64,000 bases of DNA, taken from positions 59,262,092 through 59,326,091 of the forward strand of contig JAVIAB010000101.1 in NCBI GenBank assembly GCA_032433765.1, in the 5' to 3' direction. Below, piece after piece: positions 35,626 through 48,838 of this stretch (the first letter of the stretch is position 1; each line of letters opens with the position of its first letter). Under the pieces are notes generated by a model that saw nothing but the letters and a program-made list of their open reading frames with translations, was not told the origin of the DNA and ran no database searches. This stretch comes from Megaustenia siamemsis. Its lineage: Eukaryota > Mollusca > Gastropoda > Stylommatophora > Ariophantidae. Position numbers and translations under genes: made by a program.

Positions 35626-37289
35626 ATAGGCTAGTTTCTCTTCTTTTCTATATGACAGTTATAACATTGCACCACGGTCTTGCGATTTTATTGTTAGCAT
35701 TAGACACAATTTGTACTATGATTTTCTACTTAAAAGACGAATCAGTTCGATAACGATTAGGACGTTTTGTCTGTATTTTGAGACTATTTGCTAATTTTTA
35801 ATTGTTACTTATTAGTTGATAAATTAGTAAATTTAAAATCTAAATCTAATAAAAAAAATTTTGCTCATTTTCTTTTCATAACTTTTTCGTCCTTCCTTTT
35901 ACTGCCCCCGAAAGATTTAACGTACTTTTGTGTATGTGAATGGTTCCAGATTAGAGAAGGATTGAAACATTGATGATATCTCTCGTGTTATTTGGAATAT
36001 ATACTCAAGCTTGACTATGGACTTATAACAGTTTAATATTAAATCCTAACTTTATGTTTCTTCCATTACGTTCATTTTTTTAGTATGTTTCCAATTTAAT
36101 TTCTATGGAAAACTGATGTAGATATTCCTGACTTGCGTTATCGTAACAAGTGACATTATTTGGAAGTAAGTTGAGGGGACGGTTGCTCGGGGCGCCTCAT
36201 TGTTGTGGGCGGATAATTACAGCAAAAATAAAGTAGTAATAATATATTGTAAATGTTTGCCTTGTCTCGGAGACTTGCAGTCAACAATATTCAATGTAGC
36301 CGCCAAACATTGCGGTTTTGTCTAAAAGACAACAATAGAATAGACGCACAGGGAACATGGAACTACTTTTAATGCTGCGGTAATGTTCCTAAGCAGGGAA
36401 CATGTTCTGGGGTGTAGTAAACACATCTACTAAGTAAGTTGATATCTTTACAAGAAAGGACAATACATGTTATTGATGGGTCTAGATACGGTCTTTTTCA
36501 GAAAAGAGGGATAACAAAAACGAAAAGACAAATGAAATAATGAAACTATACTATATGTTATGATGTAACTAAAAGTAATAAATAAAAGAAATGAAAAAAA
36601 AAGAAAAGAGAAGAAAATAATTATGGAAAGTATAATATATTACATTTTATGAAATAAGTTTAATATAAACAGCGGATAAAGAGGAAATGAATTATACTAT
36701 AAATTAAAAAAAAAACGGTTAAACATCTGTTTTATAAGAATAGCACCGTCACGAGTCCACAGATGGGCAGGTAGTAGTGTTTTATGTGAATCTAATATCT
36801 GATCTCGGTGGGGTCTTGTCCGTCATGTCTAAGCATCACAGATTAATTACATTTGACTGTTATCGTATTTTGTATCTTGTCTTGAGAACAAACTGCGTTG
36901 GTTCTTTTCTCTACCCAATTCCGGCTGGTTTTATACAAATTCACTTTTCTTGAAGCTTATATTTGTATTTGTTTTGTTTTATTTATTATTTTATATTGTT
37001 AATTAGAGTGCACGTTTCTGCTTTGTTATGTGAGAATCATAATCACTGCATATCAATCACTCCCATACTTGTTCCGATCTTCTTAAAAAAATACGGAGGA
37101 AAACCCTGCCTTTTGCATACGATCTCTGAATCACAACCTGAGAAATTGTCCGGATTCCGAAACTAGTCAAGTTTCAAAGTAACCTTACAATTGTAACATC
37201 ATCTTTTGAGTTAAAATATTGCAGGGTGTCACATATGTCAGGACATGGAGGAGACTGTCGGAATTTGTTCATGCCATATGCTTATCTAC
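35626..37289. other. non-coding stretch, nothing recognised
   Basis: AT-rich with A runs near 36.6-36.7 kb. No exon or transposon recognised. Confidence 0.4.
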
Positions 37290-37680
37290 AATACTGGAGA
37301 TGTAAAAAGTCCGCATATACAATATGTAAAAGATACATATAATGATATAGAGTAGCTAAATTAATAGACATTCTCTGAAAAAAGCCGTCATCAGGAATAG
37401 TAAAACCGACTATATAAATGAAACACATAAATACAAGGCAGCCAACACAATATGGTCTAAACAATGGCGGGAGAAGACGGTGGTCAAGATGTTCGTAGAG
37501 GCCGGTTATAAGATTAGGGAACTGGCAAATAAATGTAGTGCTGCTGTAAAACTGGTAGCAAGGAGCCAGTAGTGGGGTGTAAAATACACTACTTCAAGCT
37601 ATGGGGACAGCTTTACATAAAAGGAACACAACAAAATACGAATGTCTCGGCTTAAATGCGGCCTTCTTCAGACAACAAGG
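37290..37680 (-). repeat. possible Penelope-like element relics
   Basis: Two pieces. The minus strand at 37450-37370 matches the minus strand at 61400-61320 (ttatgtgtttcatttatatag / ttatgcgtttaatttatatag, then ...ctgatgacggc). A second motif on the minus strand at 37671-37644 reads ctgaagaaggc...gccgaga. Such CTGANGA...GAAA cores are known from hammerhead ribozymes of Penelope-like retroelements; no protein domain is seen. Confidence 0.4.
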
Positions 37681-38270
37681 ACAACGATAACAAACGATGA
37701 GGCACAATGTAATGCTACTACATCTAGGATGATAAGAACAGGTAAGTGAAGGGGAAGTGAACAGAGGGATAACAGATGAGATGGCGATACGATAGAGAGA
37801 GATATGCTACTTATTGGAGGATAGATAGAAATAAATGTGGAAATATAAAAGTAAAAGTAAAAATCATTCTATATAAAAATAGACTTAGCTGTAGAATTCG
37901 TCATGCACACACTGGTTATAAGATTAATAGACAGTAGGGCAGATAGAATTGAACTGAACCAAACGGAGCCAACCAGTGAAAAATGATAAGTTGGTCTCAT
38001 AAGGGATGATGCAAGAATGTATCCCATTGGATACAATAAAAAGGAAAAAAGAGAGGAAAAGGAAGAGAAGAGATAGGAGTGATGCAGTAGACGTTAGACG
38101 AGTGACGATGAGCGTAATAGAAAAAAAGCAATACCTACCGGCAGCATATACAAATGGCGATAAAGCAAATGTATCAGATATATAAATGTTTCAATGCAAA
38201 ATATGTGTATATGTGATATGTGTTCTTATATCCGAATATGTTATTACAGCTTCTGTTCCATCTGACTTAC

Positions 38271-38291
38271 ATAGTCTACCAAATGTGTGAC
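38271..38291 (-). CDS. candidate micro-exon 9 (21 nt)
   Basis: The minus strand reads VTHLVDY, preceded by cgtattttcaattttag and followed by gtaagtcagatgg. It is similar in layout to micro-exon 15 (L-V at residues 4-5 then an acidic or amide residue). It lies about 200 bp from a decayed LINE-J fragment. Confidence 0.65.
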
Positions 38292-38479
38292 CTAAAATTG
38301 AAAATACGAGATGCTAGATTAGAAAATGTACTTCTCTAAACATTACAGGACAGTTTTTATTTTAAAATGTTGGTTCTCGAGAAATGCTAGTAATAAGTTA
38401 TAATAAATAAGTTACGGAATAATGTTCCAGTACACATTAATCATTCATTCAAAAACTAAACGGATTCAAACTTCCGGTC

Positions 38480-39050
38480 CGTCCAAAGATGATGGTGTGG
38501 TTTCCCCTGCTCACGGTCTATCCACGTGCCAAAGATTTGGTTAACTGGATCTGGCCAGTCTATAACTTAGAAACGGGTTCTGGACCGTGCGACTGAGTGA
38601 GTCTAGACCATCCACAGCATCGACGTTCAGCGACCATATCAATCATGACGACAGTAATTGTTCAGATGAATGGATTCATAGTTATCGATGTTCTGTGCTA
38701 TTCCCGCATCTCTGAGGGCATTGATGACGTAGCCCAATCATTTGGTTGACTGTTTTCAAAGACTGCGCAGCTAGCTAACCTGTCCGCTCCTTCATTTTCC
38801 TGTACTTCCGCATGTCCAAGGAGGAGAACAAAGCTGACCCTACATATGCTAGACTTCTAGAATGACTCTACCCATTGCATTCGTACAGAGCCCACCTCCA
38901 CGTTTTATGCTCAACGAATCACCTAGTATGCATGCGTGGGTGTAGTCTTGTGACTCTAACCAGATTAATGCCTTGTCCACTCCCATCATCTCCATCGTCA
39001 TACTACTCGTGGTCTTAACGTATGCACCACTGTCTTCTTTGATTATTCTG
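38480..39050 (-). pseudogene. LINE-J fragment with RNase H
   Basis: The minus strand reads MGVDKALIWLESQDYTHACI, LGDSLSIKRGG and ADRLASCAVFENSQP-like after frameshifts. These are RNase H-like motifs followed by the same extension as at 35.3 kb. Several stops. Confidence 0.65.
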
Positions 39051-39689
39051 CTTGTTCATTGCTGTTAAGGTAAAGAAAGTTAAATGTTATTCACGGACGT
39101 TCACAACTTTCATGTTATTTTCTTTACACATATGCCTATGCACATTTATATGAGGGTGTTTGCAGAGCTTCCTTGGGGGAATTCTCTATCGGCGAAAATA
39201 AACTGTGAGGATCTGGCTGGAGATAGTAGCGCATGGAGAACAAAAATATATCTAAAAAAAAAACAGCACAGAAAATTTCGAGGCAGCGATGAAATTGAAT
39301 TCAGAGGTTAAAATGCACAGGATATTTTTTTTTTTCAATTCTGCGGCCGAATCTTGCTAATATTGTCATATTCAGCCGCGATAGAAGCTGTTAAACAAAA
39401 ACCACATCCATCATAAAATACTAATATTTTACCAAACCACTGACTATCATGACTGCTTGCTACCAACAGTTTGCCATTACGCTAAAGGGCATACACGTAT
39501 GTCTACTATCATGCATTATCACGTAGTTTACCTCTTTCACTCGTTCTGCCCGGGCATTATCTCCAGCCTACAAGTAAACCAAGATACAGTTTTATACCTT
39601 AATTTTCGCTTCTCTTTTTTTTTTTATACATGTAACATGGATTTTATACTGTTTCTAATACGTGATAATTAAAACTACATAATAGTATT
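39051..39689. other. non-coding stretch, nothing recognised
   Basis: No repeat or exon recognised. Confidence 0.4.
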
Positions 39690-40130
39690 TTAGACAATTC
39701 TGACCTCTGGAAGCGAATCATGGACAGTAGACAAACAAATGAAAAGACGACTGGAGGCCATAGAGAAGTAATTTCTCAGAACTATTTTGAAAGTTCCCCA
39801 AACAATAAAACAGATCAATGAGGACGTTCTCAAAGAAGTCAACACAAAAAGGCAGCTTCTAAAAAAATCAGAAAGAAACAACACTTTTCTGGCACATTAT
39901 GAGATGGAGAAATCTGGAATGCTTGGTTACAAATGACAAAATACAGGGAACGACAGAGCGTAGAAGAGAAAAAGAGAATATACTAGATAGCTTGGTGTCA
40001 TGGCATGGAAAATAACATAATTTGGTGTCGCGGCATGGTCAACAACAGAATTGATGCGATGCACTGTGGATAGATGATTGTGGAAAGGCATGATCGCCTA
40101 TACCAGCCGGTACGGCACATGATGATCATG
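39690..40130 (+). pseudogene. LINE-B 3' fragment
   Basis: Matches 43.2-43.6 kb (gaagcgaatcatggacagtag; ctagatagcttggtgtcatgg) down to a short tail acatgatgatcatgaa. It contains a local duplication of ttggtgtc(g/a)(c/t)ggcatgg near 39.99-40.04 kb not present in other copies. Frame broken. Confidence 0.8.
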
Positions 40131-40396
40131 AATGCTTTTTCGTTAATTGTATTTCGTTATACGTTATTTCTAGTAGTTCTCAGTAGAGTTAAAATCGTAG
40201 TCAGACTACAATTAGACGAGCAACCCAAGTTTCACAAATCGATAAGGAGTTCTCAAATACTAACAATTATTTTACGTTCTGGGTTTAGGATTATGAATTT
40301 ACCATCGAGTTGTTTATCTTTTCTCTACAAGTAGGGGTTCTAATGTCAGAATAGAGAACCACCGAAGCAAGTGTGATATTACTTAAGGTACCTCTT

Positions 40397-43300
40397 ACTA
40401 TTGCGTTGGGTTAGCTATGGGATGTTTATACTATGGGTTAGCGGGGTAGAGTTCTGCCCTACCAAAGGAGGAGTAAGACGTCTCCTTTCCACCGCTGGTC
40501 TTCGAGACATTCTTGGGCAAGGTGGAGCTCCCGTTCAGCCCCCCCTCCCTACCCCCCTATCAGGGTTATGTGAAGCCATTGGAGCAGGTGGTGGATGGTG
40601 TTGTGGGAGCAGCCGACAAGTAGTGCCGGTTATGGTCCCCACGCCGCGATGGCAGGCAGAGGATCTCATATATATAGACAATGGCTGCGATCTCCGACTA
40701 GTACAGTCACTGCCAAGAAGGAAAGGAATGGCAAACTACCTTCTTATACTGCCTGGAATAATCATGAACAATCACAATCTTATATTTACAGCTAACGACG
40801 TTAATGGGGACTTCACAGCCACCTCGTCCGGTAGGGAGCGTCATGTGCTACAGGTGACACCCTATCGTCATCAAGCAACTGTATGCAAGATCAAAAATAA
40901 AGAGGCACTAGCAATAGGAACTTGGAACGTTAGATCAGCATTCCAGGTTGGAAAACTAGATAACATCAGTCAAGAAATGAAGAGAATGAAATTGAACATC
41001 TTGGGACTATGTGAAATGAGATGGCCAGGAGCAGGACTATTACAACGCGACAGTGGAAATGTAATTTACTCTGGGGGAACCACACATGAAAGAGGAGTAG
41101 GCATCATGTTAGAAAGAGAATGAAGCAAAACAGTGAAAGGATTTTGGCCGGTTTCAGACAGAATTCTGCTAGTAAAATTGAGAGGCAGACCAATGGATAT
41201 CAACATAATTCAAGTTTATGCACCAACAAGTATTAGCGAAGAAGAAGACATTGACACTTTTTACGAGGAGCTAGAGGCGACCATGGAACAGTGTAAACCC
41301 CATGAAATAACTATTGTATTATAGGATTTCAATGCAAAGGTAGGAACAGCTAAAGTGCTAAATGTGACTGGGGGGGGGGGATGGCCTTGTCGAAACGAAT
41401 GACAGAGGGGATAGATTGAAATATTGGGCAAAGACACATGAAATGATTATAGGTAACACCTGGTTCAAACAACACCCTAGGCGACTATGGACATGGCAAA
41501 GCCCAGATAAAAAAAGTACACAATCAAACAGATTTTATACTGGTACAGAGAAGATTCAAGAATAGGCTAACATCGGTTAAAACAAGGTCAGGAGCAGATT
41601 GCAATAGTGAAAAATAGCAGTAGTTGGAAAGATAAGAATACAACTGCGGAAGGCACAGCAATCACCAAGAAATATAAAATTAGAACTATATATGCTAAGA
41701 TTAGATAAACAGATGAGTGATAGGTACAGCACGATAGTACAAAATAGATATAATGCTATTGAGAAAATACAGGACATCGAGGAGCAGTGAGAAATGCTCA
41801 AACAATCGATTCAACAAACATCAAAAGAACTAATACCAGTGACTAAAAGAATCAACAATAAGACATGGATGACAGAAGAAATATTGCAACTAATGGATGA
41901 AAGAAGAAAACATAAGAAAGAAGAACGGACATACAAAATATTGCACAAAAAGATTCAAAACAAATGCAGTGAAGCAAAGGAAGGATGGTTAAAACAGAAA
42001 TGTGAAGAAATGGAAAAACAACAACAAAAAGACTCACAATTTATGCACAATCAGATAAATGAATCAAAGGAAGCAAATATAATAATGGGACAGGAGAAGA
42101 CAATGGAAAGATGGACATAATATATCAGTCAACTCTATGATGACGAAAGACCAGAATTAAACAATTCAAATGAAGACACAGGACCACCAATAATGCAGAG
42201 CGAAGTGGAGGACGCAATTCAACACATGAAAAGAGGCAAAGCTCCAGGTCCTGACAATATAACTATCGAAGAGATAAATGCATTAGGAGAGCTGGGAGTA
42301 CAAGTCATAACAAAATTACTCAATGACATATATAACACTGGACACACACCCGAAGATCTACTAAAATCTATTTTTGTAGCCATACCGAAGAAGTCAGGAG
42401 CCACTGATTGTGAAGACCACCGCACTATTAGTCTCATGAGCCATATTACTAAAATATTACTAAGAATAATCATGAGACGTGTAAGGAATAAAATAAAACC
42501 AGAAAAAAATGAGGAACAATGTGGATTTGTGGAAGGAAAGGGCACCAATAATGCAATATACATCTTAAGGACATTGATAGAAAGATCTGTAGAGGTAAAG
42601 AAAGATCTATATATGTGCTTAATAGACTATACGAAAGCATTTGTTAAGGTAAAGCATGTGGAAATAATCAATATGCTGGAGAAATTAAACATTGATGGTA
42701 AGGATCTGCGAATCATAAAACGCATGTGCTGGCAACAAACAGCAGCTATACGAATTAACAACCAAACAGGACAATTCCAATATATAAAACAAGGAGTCAG
42801 ACAAGGCTGTGTTCTGTCACCGGACTTGTTTTCACTTTACAGCGAATATATTATGAGATCAATAGCAGACAAAAAAGGAATTGAAGTCAACGGTCACAAT
42901 ATAAATAATTTACGATATGCGGATGACACAGTCTTAATAGCAGAGACAGAGAACGAACTACAAGAAATGATAGACATAATAGCAAAAGAAAGCAACAAGA
43001 AAGGTCTCAGTCTGAATAGTAAGAAAACAGAAGTAATTGTTATATCGAAGTAACAACCATCACCATCATGCAGCATAAAAATAAACGAGACAAATCTGAA
43101 ACAAGTGCAACGCTTTAAATACTTGGGCACAATTTAAAAAAATACCAACAAATCTATGTCAATAAAAATTAGAAAGAGAGTTCATCGGTGCTATATAGAA
43201 CCAATTCTGACCTATGGAAGCGAATCATGGACAGTAGACAAACAAATGAAAAGACGATTAGAGGCCACAGAGATGGAATTTCTCAGAAGAATGTTGTAAG

Positions 43301-43634
43301 TTCCCTGGACAGCTAAAAAGACCAATGAGGAAGTTCTCAAACAGGCCAACACAAAAAGAGAGCTCTTAAAAAACATCAGAAAGAAGCAATGAACATTTTT
43401 CGTGCACATCATGAGAAGAGGAAAGTTGGAATACTTGGTTACAACTGGCAAAATAAAAGGAAAGAGAGATCGCGGAGGACAAAGAGAGAAAATATTGGAT
43501 AGCTTGGTGTCATGGCATGGAAAACAAGCAACAACAGAACTGATACGATGCACTGTAGACAGAAGATTGTGGAGGGACATGATCACCTACGCCAACCGGT
43601 AAGGCACATGATGATGATGATGATGACTATTGCG
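40397..43634 (+). mobile_element. full-length LINE-B with 9-bp TSD
   Basis: The duplication ACTATTGCG (40397-40405, 43626-43634) brackets 3220 bp from ttgggttagctatgggatg to a GATGAT tail. The 5' region is GC-richer and untranslated or leader-like. Then: endonuclease IGTWNVRSAFQVGKLDN, LGLCEMRWPGAG, INIIQVYAPTS and stop-DFNAKVG (stop in place of the Gly before DFN); reverse transcriptase 42193-43053 with GVRQGCVLSPDLFS and YADD at 42916-42927; and a C-terminal tail LVTTGKIKGKRDRGGQREKI to about 43600. Point stops at 41121 and 41322 and several frameshifts inactivate it, but both ends are intact. Confidence 0.93.
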
Positions 43635-44546
43635 AACTGAAGTAATGCATGTGATGAAACTAGGATGCTATAAAATATGTAGCACATACATACATAAAAT
43701 GGTACGGTACGTACATGGCACATTTCCATAATAAATAAAAACACGTAGCTAGAAATGATTCCACTCAAAACTAATTTTTTTCTCAACATTTCCCAGTAAC
43801 TCAACCATCACACATTTCTATTTTGTTACTTTTTCATTATTACAGCGGTTGGTATTTCAATAGTTTGGGCAGACCTACAGTTATCTAACATTTGACGACA
43901 GTCTGCGAACATTAATGATTCTAGTTAAAGTTGTGCACATAATATTGACATTTTCTAATTGACCCAGATGTACTCATATCCAAGTGATGAGATGTTCCAA
44001 GATGCCCGGATCAGTGTCTTTAATAATAAGAAACAGAGCCGACACGATTATGTTGTAAGTTCGGCAAACAGAGCCGACACGATTATGTTTGTAAGTTCGG
44101 AAAATCGAGTTCATAGGTTAATGTAACTATAAACTCACACTGGTTGGAGAAAGAGAAGTCAATTGTACTTTTTTTTATAAAGTGTCTTTGACATTCAGGA
44201 AGTGTTAATAATTAACCACTTTTACTTGTCTTTGTATTACAAATTTGACCCCAAACCCAAACATTAATTGTAATATAATAATTACAAATTAGCTGAGGCA
44301 AACAGTTGAAGCAGAGTTCTAGAAGCCAACTTAAAATTAACGTAAGTTATAATATTTAATTTGTATATTTTCTGAACCTAAACATTCTGATTTTTTTTTA
44401 CCGTGTTCTGGCTTTTAAACTGCCCCCCCCCCAAATAATAACAAACAATCGACACTGGTAGATGCATAACAAACAATACATTTTGCTTATTTAAATTGAA
44501 TTACTGCTTATTCATTTCTATTCTACTTCTACGTCAAAACACTTAC
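43635..44546. other. non-coding stretch with a tandem duplication
   Basis: About 36 bp (acagagccgacacgattatg, then tt(t)gtaagttcgg) is duplicated in tandem near 44031-44100. Nothing else recognised. Confidence 0.6.
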
Positions 44547-44576
44547 TGTCACGTTTTCACTCATTTTGTCTTTAAT
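44547..44576 (-). CDS. candidate micro-exon 10 (30 nt)
   Basis: The minus strand reads IKDKMSENVT between ttgttgttctcttag and gtaagtgttttga. It fits the 30-nt pattern: hydrophobic at 1, 5 and 9. N-V-T forms a sequon at the exon end. Confidence 0.7.
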
Positions 44577-44633
44577 CTAAGAGAACAACAATTTTGTCTT
44601 GAAAACAATTTACAGCTCTAGTCATATCATGGT

Positions 44634-44635
44634 CA

Positions 44636-44670
<35 letters not shown>

Positions 44671-44686
44671 TATTATTATTATTAGT
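44634..44686. repeat. ATT microsatellite
   Basis: About 17 ATT units with one phase slip. Confidence 0.95.
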
Positions 44687-45623
44687 ATACGTATCATAAA
44701 AAATAATATTAAGCATCCAACACAAAAAAGCGCAATGAGACACTTGTCAACTTTATATTAGAAACTAGTATCATTTTGTTGTATTTACATCCATCAAATC
44801 TCATCATGGAAGAACAACAAACTGTTGCTCAGCCATTTCTGACATAAGGAAGTGGGTCATCAAGTTATAGACGTAAAGAACGTCAAACATTTTCTTCGTT
44901 ACATGACGGAGATGATGAAACAGTTTAGAACAGCCGAAGATAAGGACTTCAGATCAACCAAGTAAAGGCGAGAGAATAAAACTAAACGTATAGTTAACCT
45001 AGGGAGAAAAAAGTATACTTCGAAGGGAAATCAATGGAGTAAGTCGAACAGTATCATATAGTATTGGAAGTTGTTTAGATTAAGACGAAAAAAGACAAAA
45101 CAGCAGAAGTTAGAATAACAAAGTCATCATTAACTTTCAGAAACCCTGCAAAGATATCGATCAAAGATACCCCAGGTATCTCCGATTTTTACTTTACGTA
45201 TTTGCCAGATACTTCATTTCTGGCCCCAGAACAAACGGATCACCTACATTTCCATCTCTACTTTGACAAACTTTCAAATATCCTATTGTTAAAGTCATGT
45301 CAGTAATTTGAAAAGTCATTACTTTTTTTTTTTTTCCAAGTTTGACATAATTATCTCAATTTCCTCAAATGAATTATCTGCTGACTTATTCAACTGTTTG
45401 TATAATGTCGATATATATATTAGCCTACATTCTGCTGATTTACTTACATAAAGATGATGTCTCATAGACTTACAACAATCGATCTCTTTCATAGATCTCT
45501 TTCATCACTAATCAATATGGGCATTCAACATATGAATTGAAGACAATTCACGCAGTTCATAAAATATACCATATGTACACACGTTTGCTCACTTTCACGA
45601 CTTTACCTCATTATAGCACTTAC
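44687..45623. other. non-coding stretch, nothing recognised
   Basis: A GTAAGT-like site near 45.43 kb (minus strand) has no usable acceptor in phase. Confidence 0.4.
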
Positions 45624-45644
45624 TTTGTGTATGGTGTCAAATAT
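45624..45644 (-). CDS. candidate micro-exon 11 (21 nt)
   Basis: The minus strand reads IFDTIHK, preceded by gtaccttcaatctcag and followed by gtaagtgctataa. Isoleucine is at residue 5, as in AKEDIEI. It is separated by about 1.05 kb from micro-exon 10. Confidence 0.65.
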
Positions 45645-45697
45645 CTGAGATTGAAGGTACGCATTTTATTAAAGAAAATATGCTGATAAATTACGAG

Positions 45698-45800
45698 CAA
45701 GACAGTCGCCAGTGATTTTCTTGTTGTCGGTTGTCCTATTGTCCATCATTCACATTCATATGTGAATATGCGTAGGTCATAATATCATCCACAAAGGATA
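45698..45800 (-). pseudogene. LINE-D scrap
   Basis: Shares ccagtgattttcttgt...gttgtcctattgtcc with the minus-strand relics at 26.9 and 35.0 kb. Confidence 0.45.
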
Positions 45801-45947
45801 TACCTGGAATATCAGTCATTATAAGGTACACAAAATGTTGCAGACTCAAGAACAACAACAAAATAAGTGATGGTTACAACAAATATACATCTATTTAAAA
45901 GTAAAAACATAAACTAAATGGGACAGTATAAGAAGTTGATGAGTTCA

Positions 45948-46245
45948 AATACTTTGGTTGTTCTGCTTTTTGCCGATAGGCGTCGCAGGCTTAATCCAAT
46001 GATGTGTTTTCTATCAAGGGCACTTTCTGCGACTTGGTACATAGTGATACTGTAGTGTTTTGTTATGTCGTAAATTCCCTCATTCTATACTCTACTTGAT
46101 CTACCTCCTTATCATGATTGTTCCATTTTGTTGTTATAAGCTCTAGATGCTGGTGCTGAGTGGTCCATGCGCATTAAATGTTCAAACCGCTTTAATCTTT
46201 GTCTCTCTATGTATTCGATTAGTGAATGTTGTTTAATGCGTAATT
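45948..46245 (-). pseudogene. LINE-I 3' fragment
   Basis: The minus strand reads LIEYIERQRLKRFEHLMRMD, ASRAYNNKMEQS and QVAESALDRKH, a LINE C-terminal tail resembling LINE-F (LIEYIKRQQIKWFGHITER). A second copy lies at 53.1 kb. Frameshifted. Confidence 0.7.
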
Positions 46246-46326
46246 TACATGTTAATTAATTGTACCTAATGTAAGGGTTATGGTAAATTATTTGTTTTGA
46301 AATTATATCTAAATCATATCACTTAC

Positions 46327-46356
46327 CGTTCTTGTTAAATTAAGCAGGTAGTAAAG
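46327..46356 (-). CDS. candidate micro-exon 12 (30 nt)
   Basis: The minus strand reads LYYLLNLTRT, preceded by cccttatttccctcag and followed by gtaagtgatatga. It contains an N-L-T sequon at residues 6-8 and hydrophobic residues at 1 and 5. The intron to micro-exon 11 is about 0.7 kb. Confidence 0.7.
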
Positions 46357-47844
46357 CTGAGGGAAATAAGGGTTTAACATAAGTAAATCGAGACACTCTC
46401 TATTTGCCACTGGTGTTGGCAATTATAGTAACAATCCAGTAAGCTGAATATGTCGATTGTTTCTAGCTCTGTAATGGAATTGTACTCTTCACAATTGTAG
46501 CTAATTGTATTGTTCTGTGAAGTCAGTTTTGATTACTAAAGGAAAAACGTCATATGAACGTCATTGGACAAATGCTTTTCGTATCAATCTGGGCAACCCC
46601 CAGTCAATATATAAATACAAATAAGTACAGTCACTGGGACAAGGTGGTCTATACATCGTGGGAACAGAGAGTTGTGAGTGACCCCGTAGGGAATAGAAGA
46701 CCATACGACAAACAACAATGACACATCCATTAACAGCAGACCTGATGACAATGCCTTCCCGTTGGAGTAGACTTGAAAAAGCAAGATCCAGATATTCAGC
46801 TGAGATTGGGGCAATCTATTCTCGTGATTCACAAACGTTCGATCCACTGGAATGTAGTGAGAAATATATTTGTCCATCGCAGAAGTGGTCCAGGTCGGTG
46901 GGTGAAGTAAGACAGAGAAACCTGTAAGCTGGAGAATTCGTCATCCAAGGATGAGTGAGAATGAGACTTTCAGCGATAGAAATGAAGCTTAAGGTGTACT
47001 TGGCGGAAATGGTAATTAAGTCCTGCAGAAGTTTACAATGATCAATGACGTGATGTGGATGATCAAAGTTCAGGTCTTTACTGAGGGCGATTCTTTCATC
47101 AAATGGGTTTTAATCACGTTAATACTCGAATTTTTAAGATGACCGGCCCAAATAAATATTAATGCAATTCGAAGGATATCGTCAAAAATCATAAATACGA
47201 CTGACAAAGAAAGCTCAATATTTCATATACATAGCTTTTGCAGACATTCGCAGACGTGGTGAAAAGGTCATAGCAATAAATAGAGCTGCTAGAGAAAAGG
47301 TTGCCAAAGGCAGATCCAGCAAGACGCTGATAAATAATTATAAAACTGACTTCTCTCCTGACAATTCACATATTTTTAAATTCATTTCAGTCATACCTCC
47401 CCTCCTATCCCCCACCAACAACCCGACCATTTTGCAAACTTCGTCATTGTTCCTTGCTACTTTTAGCACCAAAAAGTCCATGTACTATTTCCGTTAACAA
47501 GCGGCAATAGCCTCATTCGCACTGACGTGGCTTAACGGTTCAGCTAAACCATTTTAAATGTTCATAACTTGTATGGTATATCTATAAGATCAAGTCTGCC
47601 CTGTTTTTGTTTAGCCCAAGTTGAAGACCTGATTTTAATCATTGATTCCTCGTCATTTCATGTCCACATTTCTGCAACATTCCATATTAAGCTATTTTTT
47701 CTGTAGAGCTCTACATGACAATGGTTTCATGGAAACTGTCTTTAACACACGTTTTGAACAAAACATTTCATGACGTATTTTGGACACGTGCACGTTTAAC
47801 TATTTCCTATTGACATCTACGTCACTTTCATCGATATCACGTAC
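46357..47844. other. non-coding stretch, nothing recognised
   Basis: Openings near 46.6-46.9 kb carry no recognisable domain. Confidence 0.4.
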
Positions 47845-47862
47845 CTCATGTAATTTTGCGAG
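47845..47862 (-). CDS. candidate micro-exon 13 (18 nt)
   Basis: The minus strand reads LAKLHE between a good acceptor (gaaatcttttatttcag) and donor gtacgtgatatcg. The donor is GTACGT rather than GTAAGT, so this is the weakest member of the series. It keeps the multiple-of-three length and the open phase. Confidence 0.4.
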
Positions 47863-48349
47863 CTGAAATAAAAGATTTCATTTTTAATTTGTTAGATATA
47901 TCTTTCGTTCGCTTGAAGTATTGTCTATATCTGCAATGTAATTTCCTGTATAAATGTTACTGTCCTTAGTAATTCTTGCAGTGGCCCATATAGTTGTATC
48001 TGTAGTGATGTATCTATTGGACAATGGATTTTCCATTAGTCAATGAATTTTCCTTAGTCTACTATATTCATATTACACTCTTGAAATATGTGTTCAGCAG
48101 TCTGGGGTGAACTGTCCACATGTACATGTAGTTGAGGTGTCAATCTTAAATTCTGTATATATGTGACTGTGCAGTCGATTGTGCCCTGTTCTAAGGCGTA
48201 TAATGATAACTTGTTCTCACCTATTCATATAATGTAAGGCATTCTGATTTAGGGCTAATGGTCTTCTGATTGATTTGATTTTATGTTTCTGTTATTGGTA
48301 TGTAACTGGTGCATCTGGTCGTGTGCCTGTTGCGCCTTCCAACTTAAAT

Positions 48350-48640
48350 GATACTGCACGTGTATTTAAGTCTAATGGTAGAACGCACGCTTACAACCTA
48401 CCTATCATGTCAACGATTAAAAGTTGCAGACTAAGGTGGCTAGGTCGTGTAAGAAGAATGGCAAATAATCGTATTCCCAAACCAATATTTTATAGTGAAC
48501 TAAAGGACGGAACATGACCTTAGGCCAGACCAGTACTGAGATATAAGGATGCTTGCAGGCCTTACTTGAGTGAATTCTCTATCATTGCTTGATGAGAAAC
48601 ATCTCAATTGTTACCACTTGACTGACATTAGCCTATGACT
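48350..48640 (+). pseudogene. LINE-G C-terminal fragment
   Basis: Reads STIKSCRLRWLGRVRRMANN, RIPKPIFYSELKDGT then stops, matching the LRWLGHVxRMxxNRxPKQILYGEL motif at 59.2 kb. Confidence 0.75.
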
Positions 48641-48838
48641 GCTGTAGTTGTTAACAAACTTTAAACGCAATCCAAGGTTACTTTCACATGCATCATCCCC
48701 AGTCCACCCATTTCTTGATCCCGCTGTGTAAACACACAATCGATATCAGTTCTCAGAAAATTGAGCCAAATATTAAAATGTCAATAACATTATAGTTAAG
48801 GTTCTTTATTAATGACAGCTATGTGTCACGTTACTTAC

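Noticed and set aside
45429..45465. Two minus-strand GTAAGT sites near 45.43 and 45.46 kb
   Set aside because: No pyrimidine-rich acceptor within 60 nt gives an in-phase exon.
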